Under the pieces are notes generated by a model. It saw only the letters and a program-made list of their open reading frames with translations. It did no database searches and was not told the origin of the DNA. Below, in pieces: positions 34,948 through 44,157 of a stretch of 64,000 nt of DNA; the first letter of the stretch is position 1; every line of letters begins with the position of its first letter. Source of the DNA: Flavobacteriales bacterium UBA4422 (lineage in GTDB: Bacteria > Bacteroidota > Bacteroidia > Flavobacteriales_G > Salibacteraceae); contig DGQE01000015.1 in the NCBI GenBank assembly GCA_002389645.1, forward strand, positions 186,001 through 250,000, in the 5' to 3' direction. The translations under genes were made by a program, and so were the position numbers.

Positions 34948-37900
34948 ATGTTGAAAAAACTCCTACTCACACTGATTATTGGTGCTATAAGCTCAGTAAT
35001 CATTGCCCAAGAGACCACTATTGCAGGTCAAATTAAGGACGAAACCGGTATTACTATACCAGGTGTAACCATCGTTGAAAAAGGCAAAACAAATGGAACT
35101 GTGAGTGATATGGATGGAAATTATTCCATCAAAGCAAGCTCTCCCACCGCCACATTACTCTTTTCCTTTATAGGGTTTGCACCCAAAGAAGTGGTGATTG
35201 CAGGAAGATCCAAAATTGATGTAGAAATGGAACCTAGCGTTGCAGCCTTAGATGAGGTTGTAGTTGTGGGTTACGGTACATCAACTAAAAAAGAATTAAC
35301 CGGAGCTACTTCCAAAGTGAATGGTGAAAGTGTAGAAAGACTCAATATTCCGAGAATGGATCAAGCTCTTCAAGGGCAGGTATCCGGAGTCGCCATCAAC
35401 ACGAACTCTGGTTCTCCCGGAGGTTCTTCTTCCATAAGAATTAGAGGACTATCAACGTTTGGAGATAATGATCCACTCATATTAGTAGACGGAGTAGTTT
35501 ATGACTCAGAGGGACTAAATGCACTGAACCCTAATGATATTGCCTCCATCAACGTATTGAAAGATGCCACTGCTGGTATATATGGTGTGCGCGCTGCAAA
35601 TGGGGTTATCATCATAGAAACAAAGCAAGGAAAAACGAATTCTAAACCTCAATTCGAGGTCAGTTCTTATTACGGAATTCAGCAGGCATCAAAAAGATTA
35701 GACCTTCTCAATGCTGAGGAATACGCGGTAATTAAAAATGAAATGTTTGCCAATGGTGGAGAAACAACTCCTTTCGCCAATACCGACTTAGGTGAGGGCA
35801 CAGATTGGCAAGATGAGGTTTTCACTACAGCAGCTATAAGCAATTACAACGTGTCGATGTCGGGTGGAACAAAGAGTACGACATATTCTATTGGAGGTTC
35901 CTATTTTACTCAAGACGGCATCGTTGGTGGAGACAAGTCAAACTTCTCGCGCTACAATGCCCGCGTAAACATCAGCACAGACCTGTCTGAAAAATTAAAA
36001 CTCAACAGCGTCCTTTTATACACTCACGAAGAAAGAAGCACACTTCCTGAAAACGGAATTGGATCAGTTCTTTACAACACTGTAAACGCTTTCCCGACAG
36101 ATCCAGTGAAAACTCCTGATGGAAACTACAGCTATTTAGAGGAAGTGAGTGATATTATCAATCCCATTGCGCAAATGGAGAACACATTCAATGAAGCGAG
36201 AGTTGATAAAATTGTAGGTAAAGAAGAACTCGTTTACAAAATCAACGATGATTTTGACTTCACCAATCGCATCAACTACAATTATGCTATTGTTGACTCA
36301 AAGGTTTTCTCTCCTCTTGTTTGGTACGGACCAGGTAAGGCTCAAAACAATGCTATCAATGAAGACCTAGATCCATCTTTAGTAGATATTGGAGACAGCA
36401 CGTTTATTGAAAGAGGTGCCAGTGTTTTCGAGCAACGAGCTACGTACCTTGATTTGACTTATGAAAGTTTCGTCAATTACAGTCATGTATTCAACACGGA
36501 TCATACTGTAAAAGGAACCTTAGGAGCTTCTGTTTTTACAAGACAAGGAGAAGGTTTAAACGGAACGGCATTTAATATTCCGAACAATTCTGAGGACTAC
36601 GCTGATATATCTGCGAATCAAGCTCCTGGTGGATATCTGAATAATGTAGGGTCTTTTCAATATGAAGAAAGGTTGCTTTCATCATTCATGAGAGCAGAAT
36701 ATGGCTATAAATACAAATACCTGATTTCAGGACTTATCAGAAGAGACGGCTCAACAAAATTTGGTCCTAATAACAGATATGGTATATTTCCTACTGTTTC
36801 TGGTGCATGGGTATTCTCAGAAGAAGACTTCTTTACCGTTCCTGTGATCACATTTGCTAAACTTAGAGCTAGTTATGGCGTGTCAGGAAACGATCAAATT
36901 CAAAACTTCGCTTATCGTGCTCAATTGAATGGAGAAGGTGTTTATGTCTATGATGATGTTATTAGACAAGGGGTTGCTTTAGGCCGAGCATCTAATAGTG
37001 ACTTGAAATGGGAAACAACAAGACAGTTGAACATTGGTCTTGATTTAACTTTCTTCGAGGCTTTCAACTTCACCACAAACTTCTTTGTAAAAAATACAAA
37101 CGACCTTCTTTTTCAGCCTGATGTTTCTGGTGTAATTGGATCTTATGGCCCAGGTGGTCAGCCACCAATCATTAATGCTGGAGACGTTTCCAATACCGGT
37201 CTTGAAATAGAGCTTGGGTATTCAACTGACCCACGTAACGATCTAGTTTTTTCGTCTAACTTCAACATGACTGCATTAAGCAATAAAGTGACCGCTGTTC
37301 CTGAGGGTGTTGATTACTTGCCAGGCGCATCATTTGGTGTTGGAGGAAACATTGCAACACGATTTGAGGAAGGATATGCTATTGGCTATTTCAATGGGTT
37401 AGAAACGGATGGTGTTTTCCAAAGCCAAGCTGAAATTGATGCTTTAGATGAGGCCGCTCCTGATGGAGTTTTCCAAGAAGGTGCTCAAGTGGGTGATCTC
37501 AAGTTTGTGGACCAAAATGGTGATGGTGAAATCAACTTTACGGACGAATCGGATAATGTGGAGCTTGGATCTCCGATTCCAGATTTTACATTCGGGTTAA
37601 ATCTTAATCTAGAGTATATGGGCTTCGATTTCTCTGCCAACGTTTATTCTGCTATTGGTCAAGAAATCATCAGAAATTATGAAAGACAGCAGCCTTACGC
37701 CAACCAGCTGAATTATGTCATTGATCGCTGGACAGGAGGCAATCCTTCAGAGGAAAATCCAAGACTCACAACCGCTGCCACTCAGAATACGGTGTTCTCA
37801 GATTACTATGTTGAAGACGGTTCTTTTGTGAGATTAAGAAATGTTCAGTTGGGATATACGCTGCCAGAATCCTTAATGGATAAAATCAAAGTGGGGTCTA

Positions 37901-38061
37901 TAAGGGTGTATGTTTCTGCTAACAACCTGGTCACTTTGACTAACTATCTTGGTTACGATCCCGACATTGGATCATCAGGAGGAACACTTTCAGCAGGTGT
38001 AGATTATGGCTTTTATCCTCAAGCTAGAACATTCATGGGTGGTATCAACGTAAAATTTTAA
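34948..38061 (+). CDS. SusC-type TonB-dependent transporter
   Basis: The ATG at 34948 gives 1037 residues beginning with a signal peptide (MLKKLLLTLIIGAISSVIIA); a TTG at 34915 would extend it needlessly through the promoter. After a carboxypeptidase-like regulatory domain (about 22-105) comes the TonB box/plug start DEVVVVGYGTSTKKELTGA, the plug (about 120-230) with ILVDGVVYDSEGLNALNPNDIASINVLKDATAGIYGVRAANG, and a 22-strand barrel ending in GGINVKF. With the SusD protein it imports laminari-oligosaccharides across the outer membrane. It is first of a susC-susD-PKD-GH16 operon. Confidence 0.96.
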   Translation: MLKKLLLTLIIGAISSVIIAQETTIAGQIKDETGITIPGVTIVEKGKTNGTVSDMDGNYSIKASSPTATLLFSFIGFAPKEVVIAGRSKIDVEMEPSVAALDEVVVVGYGTSTKKELTGATSKVNGESVERLNIPRMDQALQGQVSGVAINTNSGSPGGSSSIRIRGLSTFGDNDPLILVDGVVYDSEGLNALNPNDIASINVLKDATAGIYGVRAANGVIIIETKQGKTNSKPQFEVSSYYGIQQASKRLDLLNAEEYAVIKNEMFANGGETTPFANTDLGEGTDWQDEVFTTAAISNYNVSMSGGTKSTTYSIGGSYFTQDGIVGGDKSNFSRYNARVNISTDLSEKLKLNSVLLYTHEERSTLPENGIGSVLYNTVNAFPTDPVKTPDGNYSYLEEVSDIINPIAQMENTFNEARVDKIVGKEELVYKINDDFDFTNRINYNYAIVDSKVFSPLVWYGPGKAQNNAINEDLDPSLVDIGDSTFIERGASVFEQRATYLDLTYESFVNYSHVFNTDHTVKGTLGASVFTRQGEGLNGTAFNIPNNSEDYADISANQAPGGYLNNVGSFQYEERLLSSFMRAEYGYKYKYLISGLIRRDGSTKFGPNNRYGIFPTVSGAWVFSEEDFFTVPVITFAKLRASYGVSGNDQIQNFAYRAQLNGEGVYVYDDVIRQGVALGRASNSDLKWETTRQLNIGLDLTFFEAFNFTTNFFVKNTNDLLFQPDVSGVIGSYGPGGQPPIINAGDVSNTGLEIELGYSTDPRNDLVFSSNFNMTALSNKVTAVPEGVDYLPGASFGVGGNIATRFEEGYAIGYFNGLETDGVFQSQAEIDALDEAAPDGVFQEGAQVGDLKFVDQNGDGEINFTDESDNVELGSPIPDFTFGLNLNLEYMGFDFSANVYSAIGQEIIRNYERQQPYANQLNYVIDRWTGGNPSEENPRLTTAATQNTVFSDYYVEDGSFVRLRNVQLGYTLPESLMDKIKVGSIRVYVSANNLVTLTNYLGYDPDIGSSGGTLSAGVDYGFYPQARTFMGGINVKF

Positions 38062-38064
38062 GTA

Positions 38065-39543
38065 ATGAAGACAATTAAAATCAAAATATTATCAGCTTCT
38101 ATCATTGCCATTCTAGCTATAACAGCAGGCTGTAATGACTTCCTAGAAACAGATCCATTATTCACTCAAGATGCCGAAAACTATTTTCAAAATGAAGGTG
38201 ACTATGAGCTGGCCTTGATTGGTGCTTATGATTTGCTTCAAGGATCATTTATGAACGTGTGGATTGGAGAAATAGCTTCTGACAATTCAATTGCTGGAGG
38301 AGAAAGCGTAAATGACACAAAAGGTCTCCACGAAATAGATGAAATGACTCATGGCGGTGTAAACATTGAACTTCGTAATGTATTTCGTTGGAACTATGCG
38401 GGTGTTACGAGAGCCAATTACATCATGGAAAACAAAGACAATATAAACTTTGATGGAAAAGATTTGATCATCGCTGAGGCTCGTTTTCTTAGAGCTTACT
38501 ACTATTTTCAATTGGTTAAATATTTTGGTGATATTCCATTAATCGTTGATAAGCGCTTAGGTGTTGATCAGGTGCAGGATCTTGAAAGAACACCTGCAAG
38601 TGAAGTTTATGCTCAAATCGAAGAAGATTTGGAAGCAGCAAGCGCTGTCATAGACTGGACAGCCCAAATAAAAGGAAGGGTAAATAAAGGAGCCGCATTG
38701 GCCCTTCTAGGCAAAGTTTACCTCTATCAAGATAAGTTTGCTCAAAGTGCCTCCACTTTAGATCGCGCAGTTACCGAAGGAGGATATAGCCTTTTAGATG
38801 ACTACGAACAACTATTTACTGCGGCTAGCGAGGGAAGCTCTGAAAGTGTATTTGAAATTGAATACAGTGGGCTTGAAGGAGGTAGTTACGATTGTCTCAT
38901 CTGCTTAGAGGGAAATGCAGCTCCAGGCTTTCATGGTATTCGTCAATATAACGGACCAGTGTATGGAGATGGTAACAGTTACAACCTTCCAACCCAGGAA
39001 TTATACGATGCCTTCGAAAACAATGACCTAAGAAGAGACGCATCTGTTTTAGATATTGACGCTTTTATTGCTGCGCTGCCAAATGCGTCTGAAGTTACAT
39101 ATGCAATTGGTCAAGGCGGCCATACCGGTTTCTACAACAACAAATACATCAAAAGACAAGGCGAAATCGGTTTGCCAGACAATGACTTGACAAGCCCAGT
39201 TAATTACCGAGTTATACGTTATGCCGATGTATTATTAATGGCTGCTGAAGCGCACAATAGATCTGGCAATGATGGCCAAGCACTAATTTATTTGAACGAA
39301 GTGAGACAAAGAGCCAATGTTTCTCAAATATCTAGCAGTGGAACCCAACTTACTGAAGATATTTGGAATGAGAGAAGATTTGAACTTTCTGGTGAAGGAC
39401 ATCGTTTCTTTGATTTAGTAAGAACTGATCAAGCATCAGAGGCGATTGATAATTTTACGCCAAATAAAAATGAATTATTCCCGCTTCCTCAGGTAGAGAT
39501 TGATCTTGCTGGAGGAAACTGGAGCCAAAATCCTGGATACTAA
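38065..39543 (+). CDS. SusD-like surface glycan-binding lipoprotein
   Basis: The 492-residue lipoprotein (signal peptide with Cys23, AITAGC) has the SusD/RagB pattern: FLETDPLF after the lipid anchor, TPR-type helices (EARFLRAYYYFQLVKYFGDIPLI, about 131-153), and the C-terminal RNNDGQALIYLNEVRQRA and WNERRFELSGEGHRFFDLVRT motifs. It covers the SusC pore and binds glycan at the surface. It begins three bases after the susC stop. Confidence 0.96.
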   Translation: MKTIKIKILSASIIAILAITAGCNDFLETDPLFTQDAENYFQNEGDYELALIGAYDLLQGSFMNVWIGEIASDNSIAGGESVNDTKGLHEIDEMTHGGVNIELRNVFRWNYAGVTRANYIMENKDNINFDGKDLIIAEARFLRAYYYFQLVKYFGDIPLIVDKRLGVDQVQDLERTPASEVYAQIEEDLEAASAVIDWTAQIKGRVNKGAALALLGKVYLYQDKFAQSASTLDRAVTEGGYSLLDDYEQLFTAASEGSSESVFEIEYSGLEGGSYDCLICLEGNAAPGFHGIRQYNGPVYGDGNSYNLPTQELYDAFENNDLRRDASVLDIDAFIAALPNASEVTYAIGQGGHTGFYNNKYIKRQGEIGLPDNDLTSPVNYRVIRYADVLLMAAEAHNRSGNDGQALIYLNEVRQRANVSQISSSGTQLTEDIWNERRFELSGEGHRFFDLVRTDQASEAIDNFTPNKNELFPLPQVEIDLAGGNWSQNPGY

Positions 39544-39561
39544 GATTAAAAACTTTGCATT

Positions 39562-40935
39562 ATGAAAAAGTTAGCAGTACTATTTCTTTCACTATCATTC
39601 ATCACCTTTCAATCTTGTAAGAAAGAGCTTGAAACATTAGGCGCACCGCCCACTGAAGCTGATGCAGCATTTACTTACAGCGCTTCTGCTGAAAGTGATA
39701 ACATCATTATTTTCAAAGCGAGCAACCCCGATGTGGTTGCCAAATGGAACTTCGGAAACAATGCTCTTGGACAGGGCACGGAGGCTCGGGGAACCTATCC
39801 AACGGCTGGAACTTATGATGTCACCCTTACTGTGTTCACAAAAGGAGGAAGTGCTAGTTCAACTCAACAAATAGTAATTGCTGAAGATGATTTAAGTCTT
39901 TTGGACGACCCTATTTTCAATTTTTTAACGGGCGGAATAGACGTTGGATCAAAAACATGGGTAATTGATTCAAATTATGATGGTCACTTCGGAGTTGGAG
40001 TAAACCCAACAGACCCCGCCTTTGGAGAGATCCCTCATTATTACAGCGCGGAACCTAATCAACAAAGCGGAAATGGAATGTATGACGATAAATACATTTT
40101 TTCATTAGACGGTTTCAAATTTGACATGATCACTCATGGTGATGTTTTTGTCGATGCTTTGCAAGAGTCTGATTTTCCTGGTGCAATTTTTACTGATCCT
40201 GACTACGTAGCTCCTTATGACAATCAATTTGATAAAACTTGGTCATTAGGGCAAGGTGATGAAATAATCCTTACCCTTTCTTCTGGAGCTTTCATGGGCT
40301 TTTACACCGGGACGAGCGAGTATAAAATCGTAAGTATTGACGAAAACGAAATGGTAATTCGAAACGCAGATCAAGGAGACCCTGCATTAGCGTGGTATCA
40401 CAGATTAGTCGTTGAAGGATATGATTCTGGAGGAAACGGAGGAGGAACGGACACTACCGGAAACGGTGGTGGAGGTGGAATAAATGATTCTACGGCATAC
40501 GTTCTCCCAATAGACTTTGAGAATGAAGACCCCGTGGTTAATGTGTTTGGCAACAGCTCTTATGCAATAATCGACAACCCTGATGCAAGCGGAATCAACA
40601 CAAGTTCAAGAGTTCTTGAAACAGTGCATGGCAATGAAACCTGGGCAGGACTATTTATAGATCTACAGGAAAAGCTTGACTTCTCTTCTGAAACAAATAT
40701 TACATTCAAAATTTGGGCCCCAGTTGCTGGAACAGTTCGTGTCAAACTAGAAGATCAGGCCGATGATCAAGTTTTTGTTGAGAAGGATGTTGATGTTACC
40801 ACAGTTAATGAATGGGTAGAATTGTCTGTAGACTTTTCTGGTGAACCAGTATCTTATGATCGCTTAGTCTTATTCCCAGGCTGGGGTGTAGGAGACCCCG
40901 ATACATATTATTTGGACGACCTAGATCAACAATAA
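39562..40935 (+). CDS. Surface glycan-binding lipoprotein: PKD domain and C-terminal binding module
   Basis: The 457-residue lipoprotein (Cys19, TFQSC) sits where SusE/SusF-type proteins sit. A PKD domain (about 33-108: ASNPDVVAKWNFG...GTYPTAGTYDVTLTV) is followed by an unknown beta-rich middle (about 115-290) with repeated aromatic residues. A Gly-rich linker (SGGNGGGTDTTGNGGGGG, about 293-310) leads to a C-terminal beta-sandwich (about 315-457). That sandwich resembles each tandem module of the secreted protein at 42315: both have NxTWAGL or QPWAGVTL, then I[TS]xxIxxPxAGxxxRxKxE and NxWVELSVDFS or NAWETLTFDFS, and end with a YYLDDL or FYVDDV strand. It probably binds laminarin at the surface. 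It has no catalytic domain. Confidence 0.8.
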   Translation: MKKLAVLFLSLSFITFQSCKKELETLGAPPTEADAAFTYSASAESDNIIIFKASNPDVVAKWNFGNNALGQGTEARGTYPTAGTYDVTLTVFTKGGSASSTQQIVIAEDDLSLLDDPIFNFLTGGIDVGSKTWVIDSNYDGHFGVGVNPTDPAFGEIPHYYSAEPNQQSGNGMYDDKYIFSLDGFKFDMITHGDVFVDALQESDFPGAIFTDPDYVAPYDNQFDKTWSLGQGDEIILTLSSGAFMGFYTGTSEYKIVSIDENEMVIRNADQGDPALAWYHRLVVEGYDSGGNGGGTDTTGNGGGGGINDSTAYVLPIDFENEDPVVNVFGNSSYAIIDNPDASGINTSSRVLETVHGNETWAGLFIDLQEKLDFSSETNITFKIWAPVAGTVRVKLEDQADDQVFVEKDVDVTTVNEWVELSVDFSGEPVSYDRLVLFPGWGVGDPDTYYLDDLDQQ

Positions 40936-40984
40936 ACAAACTGTTTCAGTGGCGGTTAACGTCTAAGAATCAGAATATAATGTT

Positions 40985-42115
40985 ATGAAGTACGCGACAT
41001 TATTTCTTATAGCCTTTTTTGTCCTATCATTCAATAGCTGTAAAGAAGAACCGGTAAAAGATAGCGTCTCTTTACCTACAAATTTACAAGTGACCGTTTC
41101 AGTGTCTGATGATGTAGAAGGTTTAGTTGAGGTTACAGCTTCAGCTGACAAAGCCAATTTTTACACTTTCATCTTCAGCGACAACAATGATGATATTATT
41201 GAGGAAAATAATGAAGGTGAGGCTAGCTATCAATTCAGTGAAGAGGGCACGTATCAAATTGAAGTGCGGGCAAACACATCGCAGATTTCTTACATTAATC
41301 AAATTGAAACTGTCACTATCTCATTTGAAGACAACACTCCTGGACCAGGTTTCATCCCCACATCGGGATATTCCACTCCTCTTACATACCCTAATTACAA
41401 TTTAGTCTGGAATGATGAATTTGAAGGGAATGCATTGTCCACTGCTGATTGGAACTATGAAATCGGAACTGGAAGTAACGGATGGGGAAATAATGAACTC
41501 CAATACTACACTGATGAGAACACGAGAATTGAAGATGGTTATTTAATTATAGAAGCGAAACAAGAGTTAACCAACGGGAGCAACTACTCTTCTTCAAGAG
41601 TTACTACCCAGAATAAGCAATCATTCAAATACGGAAGAATAGATATTAGAGCAGCATTACCTTACGGCCAAGGAATTTGGCCTGCGCTTTGGATGCTAGG
41701 AAATGATATTTCTTCAGTAGGATGGCCAGACTGTGGTGAGATTGATATTATGGAACTTGTTGGAGGAGATGTGAGTGGTGGTGGCGATAATGTAGTGCAT
41801 GGTACTGTTCACTGGGATAATGGAGGGTCTTATGCCAACTATGGACAAAGCAACACTCTTTCTGATGGGATTTTCGCTAATGAATTTCACGTTTTCTCGA
41901 TCGTTTGGAACGAACAAAGTATTACCTGGTACCGTGATGACATACAGTATAATGTTATCGACATCTCTCCAGCGAATATGTCAGAGTTTGATCAAGAGTT
42001 CTTTTTCATTTTCAACGTAGCCGTTGGCGGAAATTGGCCGGGCTCACCAAACAGTGAAACAGAATTTCCACAAACTATGATTGTGGATTACGTTCGTGTT
42101 TTTCAGCCTCAATAG
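40985..42115 (+). CDS. GH16 laminarinase lipoprotein with PKD-like domain
   Basis: The 376-residue lipoprotein (Cys19, LSFNSC) has an N-terminal beta-sandwich (about 25-120, with a GEASYQFSEEGTYQIEVRA PKD-like segment) and a C-terminal GH16_3 domain (about 138-376). Catalytic residues are Glu252, Asp254 and Glu257 in GEIDIME. The NLVWNDEFEGN and GWGNNELQYYTDEN segments match those of the other GH16 at 7375, which carries a different accessory domain (CBM6-like). It cleaves beta-1,3-glucan at the surface. It closes the susCD operon; a weak stem (CACCA/TGGTG, 42158-42175) follows. Confidence 0.94.
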   Translation: MKYATLFLIAFFVLSFNSCKEEPVKDSVSLPTNLQVTVSVSDDVEGLVEVTASADKANFYTFIFSDNNDDIIEENNEGEASYQFSEEGTYQIEVRANTSQISYINQIETVTISFEDNTPGPGFIPTSGYSTPLTYPNYNLVWNDEFEGNALSTADWNYEIGTGSNGWGNNELQYYTDENTRIEDGYLIIEAKQELTNGSNYSSSRVTTQNKQSFKYGRIDIRAALPYGQGIWPALWMLGNDISSVGWPDCGEIDIMELVGGDVSGGGDNVVHGTVHWDNGGSYANYGQSNTLSDGIFANEFHVFSIVWNEQSITWYRDDIQYNVIDISPANMSEFDQEFFFIFNVAVGGNWPGSPNSETEFPQTMIVDYVRVFQPQ

Positions 42116-42259
42116 TTAATTCTTCAATCTTTTACTTCATTTCTGCTGCTTTCACCACATTCTTTTGGTGTAATTAACAATTACTAGAATCTTTTTTTAG
42201 CTCTGTATAACAGCTATAGTCTATAATTCAATAGGTTATCGTTATTTTTTTTTATACTT

Positions 42260-42292
42260 ATGGTATTTATAACCATATCTTTCCTAATATTG
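42260..42292 (+). promoter_or_regulatory. Type B-like operator and -7 box of the secreted binding protein
   Basis: ATGGTA-TTTAT-AACCAT (42260-42276) has the same arms as the MFS-operon site with one mismatch. TAATATTG (42285-42292), also seen at gap, begins 17 bases from the operator centre. The start codon lies 39 bases from the operator, nearly as at susC (40). The 199-base gap before this gene holds little else. Confidence 0.65.
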
Positions 42293-42314
42293 TCTTAACA
42301 TAAAAAATATACAT

Positions 42315-44024
42315 ATGAAAAATTTTACTCTAACTTGTTTGTCGTTCATCCTTGCATTAGGATTGAATGCTCAAACTCAAATTGATCTTCCTATCACATG
42401 GGATGATCCTACTGTTGACTATACAACTACAGCTTTTGAAGGTGGTATATCTGCAGCTGATGTCGATCCAACTAACGCAACAAATAATGTTTTAAAATTC
42501 ACTAAGCCAGTAGGCGCTCAACCATGGGCAGGAGTTACTTTAAGCACACCTACAGGACTTGCTTCTGTCATCCCTTTTGATGCCAGCAATAACATTATAT
42601 CCGTAATGGTCTATTCTCCTGCCGCGGGCCTTCCAATGAGACTTAAGGCTGAGGTTGCAGGGGTTCCAACTGAAAGTGTTGAGACAGACGCAACAACTAC
42701 TGTAGCTAATGCATGGGAAACGTTAACGTTTGATTTCTCAAACGAGTCTGCAGGAACTGCGGCAATTAACTATGCCTTTAATTACAATACGTTATCATTC
42801 TTCGGTGATTTTTTAACCCCACCAAGTGGTCAAGAATTCTACGTTGATGATGTTGTATTCGGAGGAATTACTCCGCCACCATCTGGCCTTGACACAATCG
42901 ACCTTCCTATCACATGGGATGATACAGCTAATGTCGACTACACAACCACAGCTTTTGAAGGTGGTGTATCTGCTGCTGATCTTGATCCAACAGACGCTAC
43001 AAACAATGTGTTGAAATTCACTAAGCCATCAGGGGCACAGCCTTGGGCCGGGGTTACTTTGAGTAATACAACTTTAGACAACCCAATCCCTTTTACAGCA
43101 TCTGAAAACATCATCTCTGTGAAAGTTTACTCAGCAGCTGCAGGTCTTCCAATAATGATGAAAGCAGAAGAAAGTGGCGGTGGATTTGCTGAGGCAACAG
43201 TCTCAACTACTGTTGCTAACGCATGGGAAACAATTTTCTTTGATTTCTCTTCCCCATCAGCAGGTTCTCTTGACTATAGTTTAGATTACGATGTGCTTTC
43301 ATTCTTTGGTGATTTCATGACACCAGCAAGTGGTCAAGAATTTTACATTGACAGTGTATTTTTTGGCCTACCAGTGCCTCCAACGCCAGACCCAACTGTG
43401 GATACAAACTCAGTCACTTTCCAAGTAGACATGAGAGGTTATGCTGGAGCATACACTACTCCTGAAGTAAATGGTGTATTCAACGGCTGGTGTGGAAACT
43501 GTAATCCTATGACTGATGTAGATAATGACAGCATTTGGGAAGCAACTATTGATATTCCACTTGATACTATTGAGTTCAAGTTTTCTCACGATGCTTGGAC
43601 AGGTCAAGAAGAGCTAGACTCTGCTTCTTCTTGTGTTCTCACTACAATCGATGGTAACAATGTATTTGTAAACCGACTAGTAGTTGTTTCATCTGATACT
43701 GTATTACCAGTTGTTTGTTGGAATTCTTGTGTTGCTTGTGTTGCTGATACTGCTGATACTACAACAGGAATCTTCAATGTTGCAAACCTTGATTTGAACA
43801 TTTATCCTAATCCATCAAACGGAATCATCAACATTGAAACTGCATCTTTCCAATCGTATTCTATTACAATGATGGATGCTTTAGGCAAAACAGTTTACAC
43901 GTCATCTAACGTAAACAACACATTAGAGACTGTTGATGTAAGCTCTTTCGAAAACGGGATTTACATGGTAATTCTTCGTGCAGATGATAAAATTCACACC
44001 TCAAAAGTGATGGTGTCAAAGTAA
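42315..44024 (+). CDS. T9SS-secreted, non-catalytic multi-domain binding protein
   Basis: The 569-residue protein has a signal peptide (KNFTLTCLSFILALGLNAQ), two tandem beta-sandwich modules (about 22-185 and 195-355), a third immunoglobulin-like domain (about 365-475; VTFQVDMRGY, PEVNGVFNGWCGNCNPMTD, IEFKFSHDAW) resembling starch-binding-type CBM folds, and a T9SS type A sorting domain (about 490-569; LNIYPNPSNGIINIE ... GIYMVILRADDKIHTSKVMVSK). I see no glycoside hydrolase domain. A type B-like operator links it to the laminarin regulon, so a surface or released laminarin-binding role is likely. It is a single gene ended by a strong terminator. Confidence 0.75.
   Translation: MKNFTLTCLSFILALGLNAQTQIDLPITWDDPTVDYTTTAFEGGISAADVDPTNATNNVLKFTKPVGAQPWAGVTLSTPTGLASVIPFDASNNIISVMVYSPAAGLPMRLKAEVAGVPTESVETDATTTVANAWETLTFDFSNESAGTAAINYAFNYNTLSFFGDFLTPPSGQEFYVDDVVFGGITPPPSGLDTIDLPITWDDTANVDYTTTAFEGGVSAADLDPTDATNNVLKFTKPSGAQPWAGVTLSNTTLDNPIPFTASENIISVKVYSAAAGLPIMMKAEESGGGFAEATVSTTVANAWETIFFDFSSPSAGSLDYSLDYDVLSFFGDFMTPASGQEFYIDSVFFGLPVPPTPDPTVDTNSVTFQVDMRGYAGAYTTPEVNGVFNGWCGNCNPMTDVDNDSIWEATIDIPLDTIEFKFSHDAWTGQEELDSASSCVLTTIDGNNVFVNRLVVVSSDTVLPVVCWNSCVACVADTADTTTGIFNVANLDLNIYPNPSNGIINIETASFQSYSITMMDALGKTVYTSSNVNNTLETVDVSSFENGIYMVILRADDKIHTSKVMVSK
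42379..43370 (+). repeat. Tandem duplication encoding two binding modules
   Basis: Bases around 42379-42870 and 42895-43370 encode the same module twice, about 519 bases apart. Similarity is visible in DNA as well as protein: cttcctatcacatgggatga occurs at 42388 and 42904, and stretches coding for TTAFEGG, NNVLKFTKP, GAQPWAGVTLS, ANAWET and SGQEFY are shared. It is a recent in-frame duplication. Confidence 0.85.
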
Positions 44025-44060
44025 TTGTTCATATGTGATTTATAGTTTGTTTTAAAGTTA

Positions 44061-44091
44061 AAAAGCCCCGACTTCGGTTGGGGCTTTTTTT
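44061..44091 (+). terminator. Rho-independent terminator with UUCG tetraloop
   Basis: GCCCCGAC (44065-44072) pairs with GTTGGGGC (44077-44084) around a TTCG loop closed by C-G, the very stable UUCG tetraloop. A run of seven T follows. It ends the secreted binding protein transcript. Confidence 0.92.
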
Positions 44092-44157
44092 GTTTCATCA
44101 AATTGTATCGAACCTTAGCAGCAAGTTGTATGTTTAAGCACAATAACCAAAGCACCG

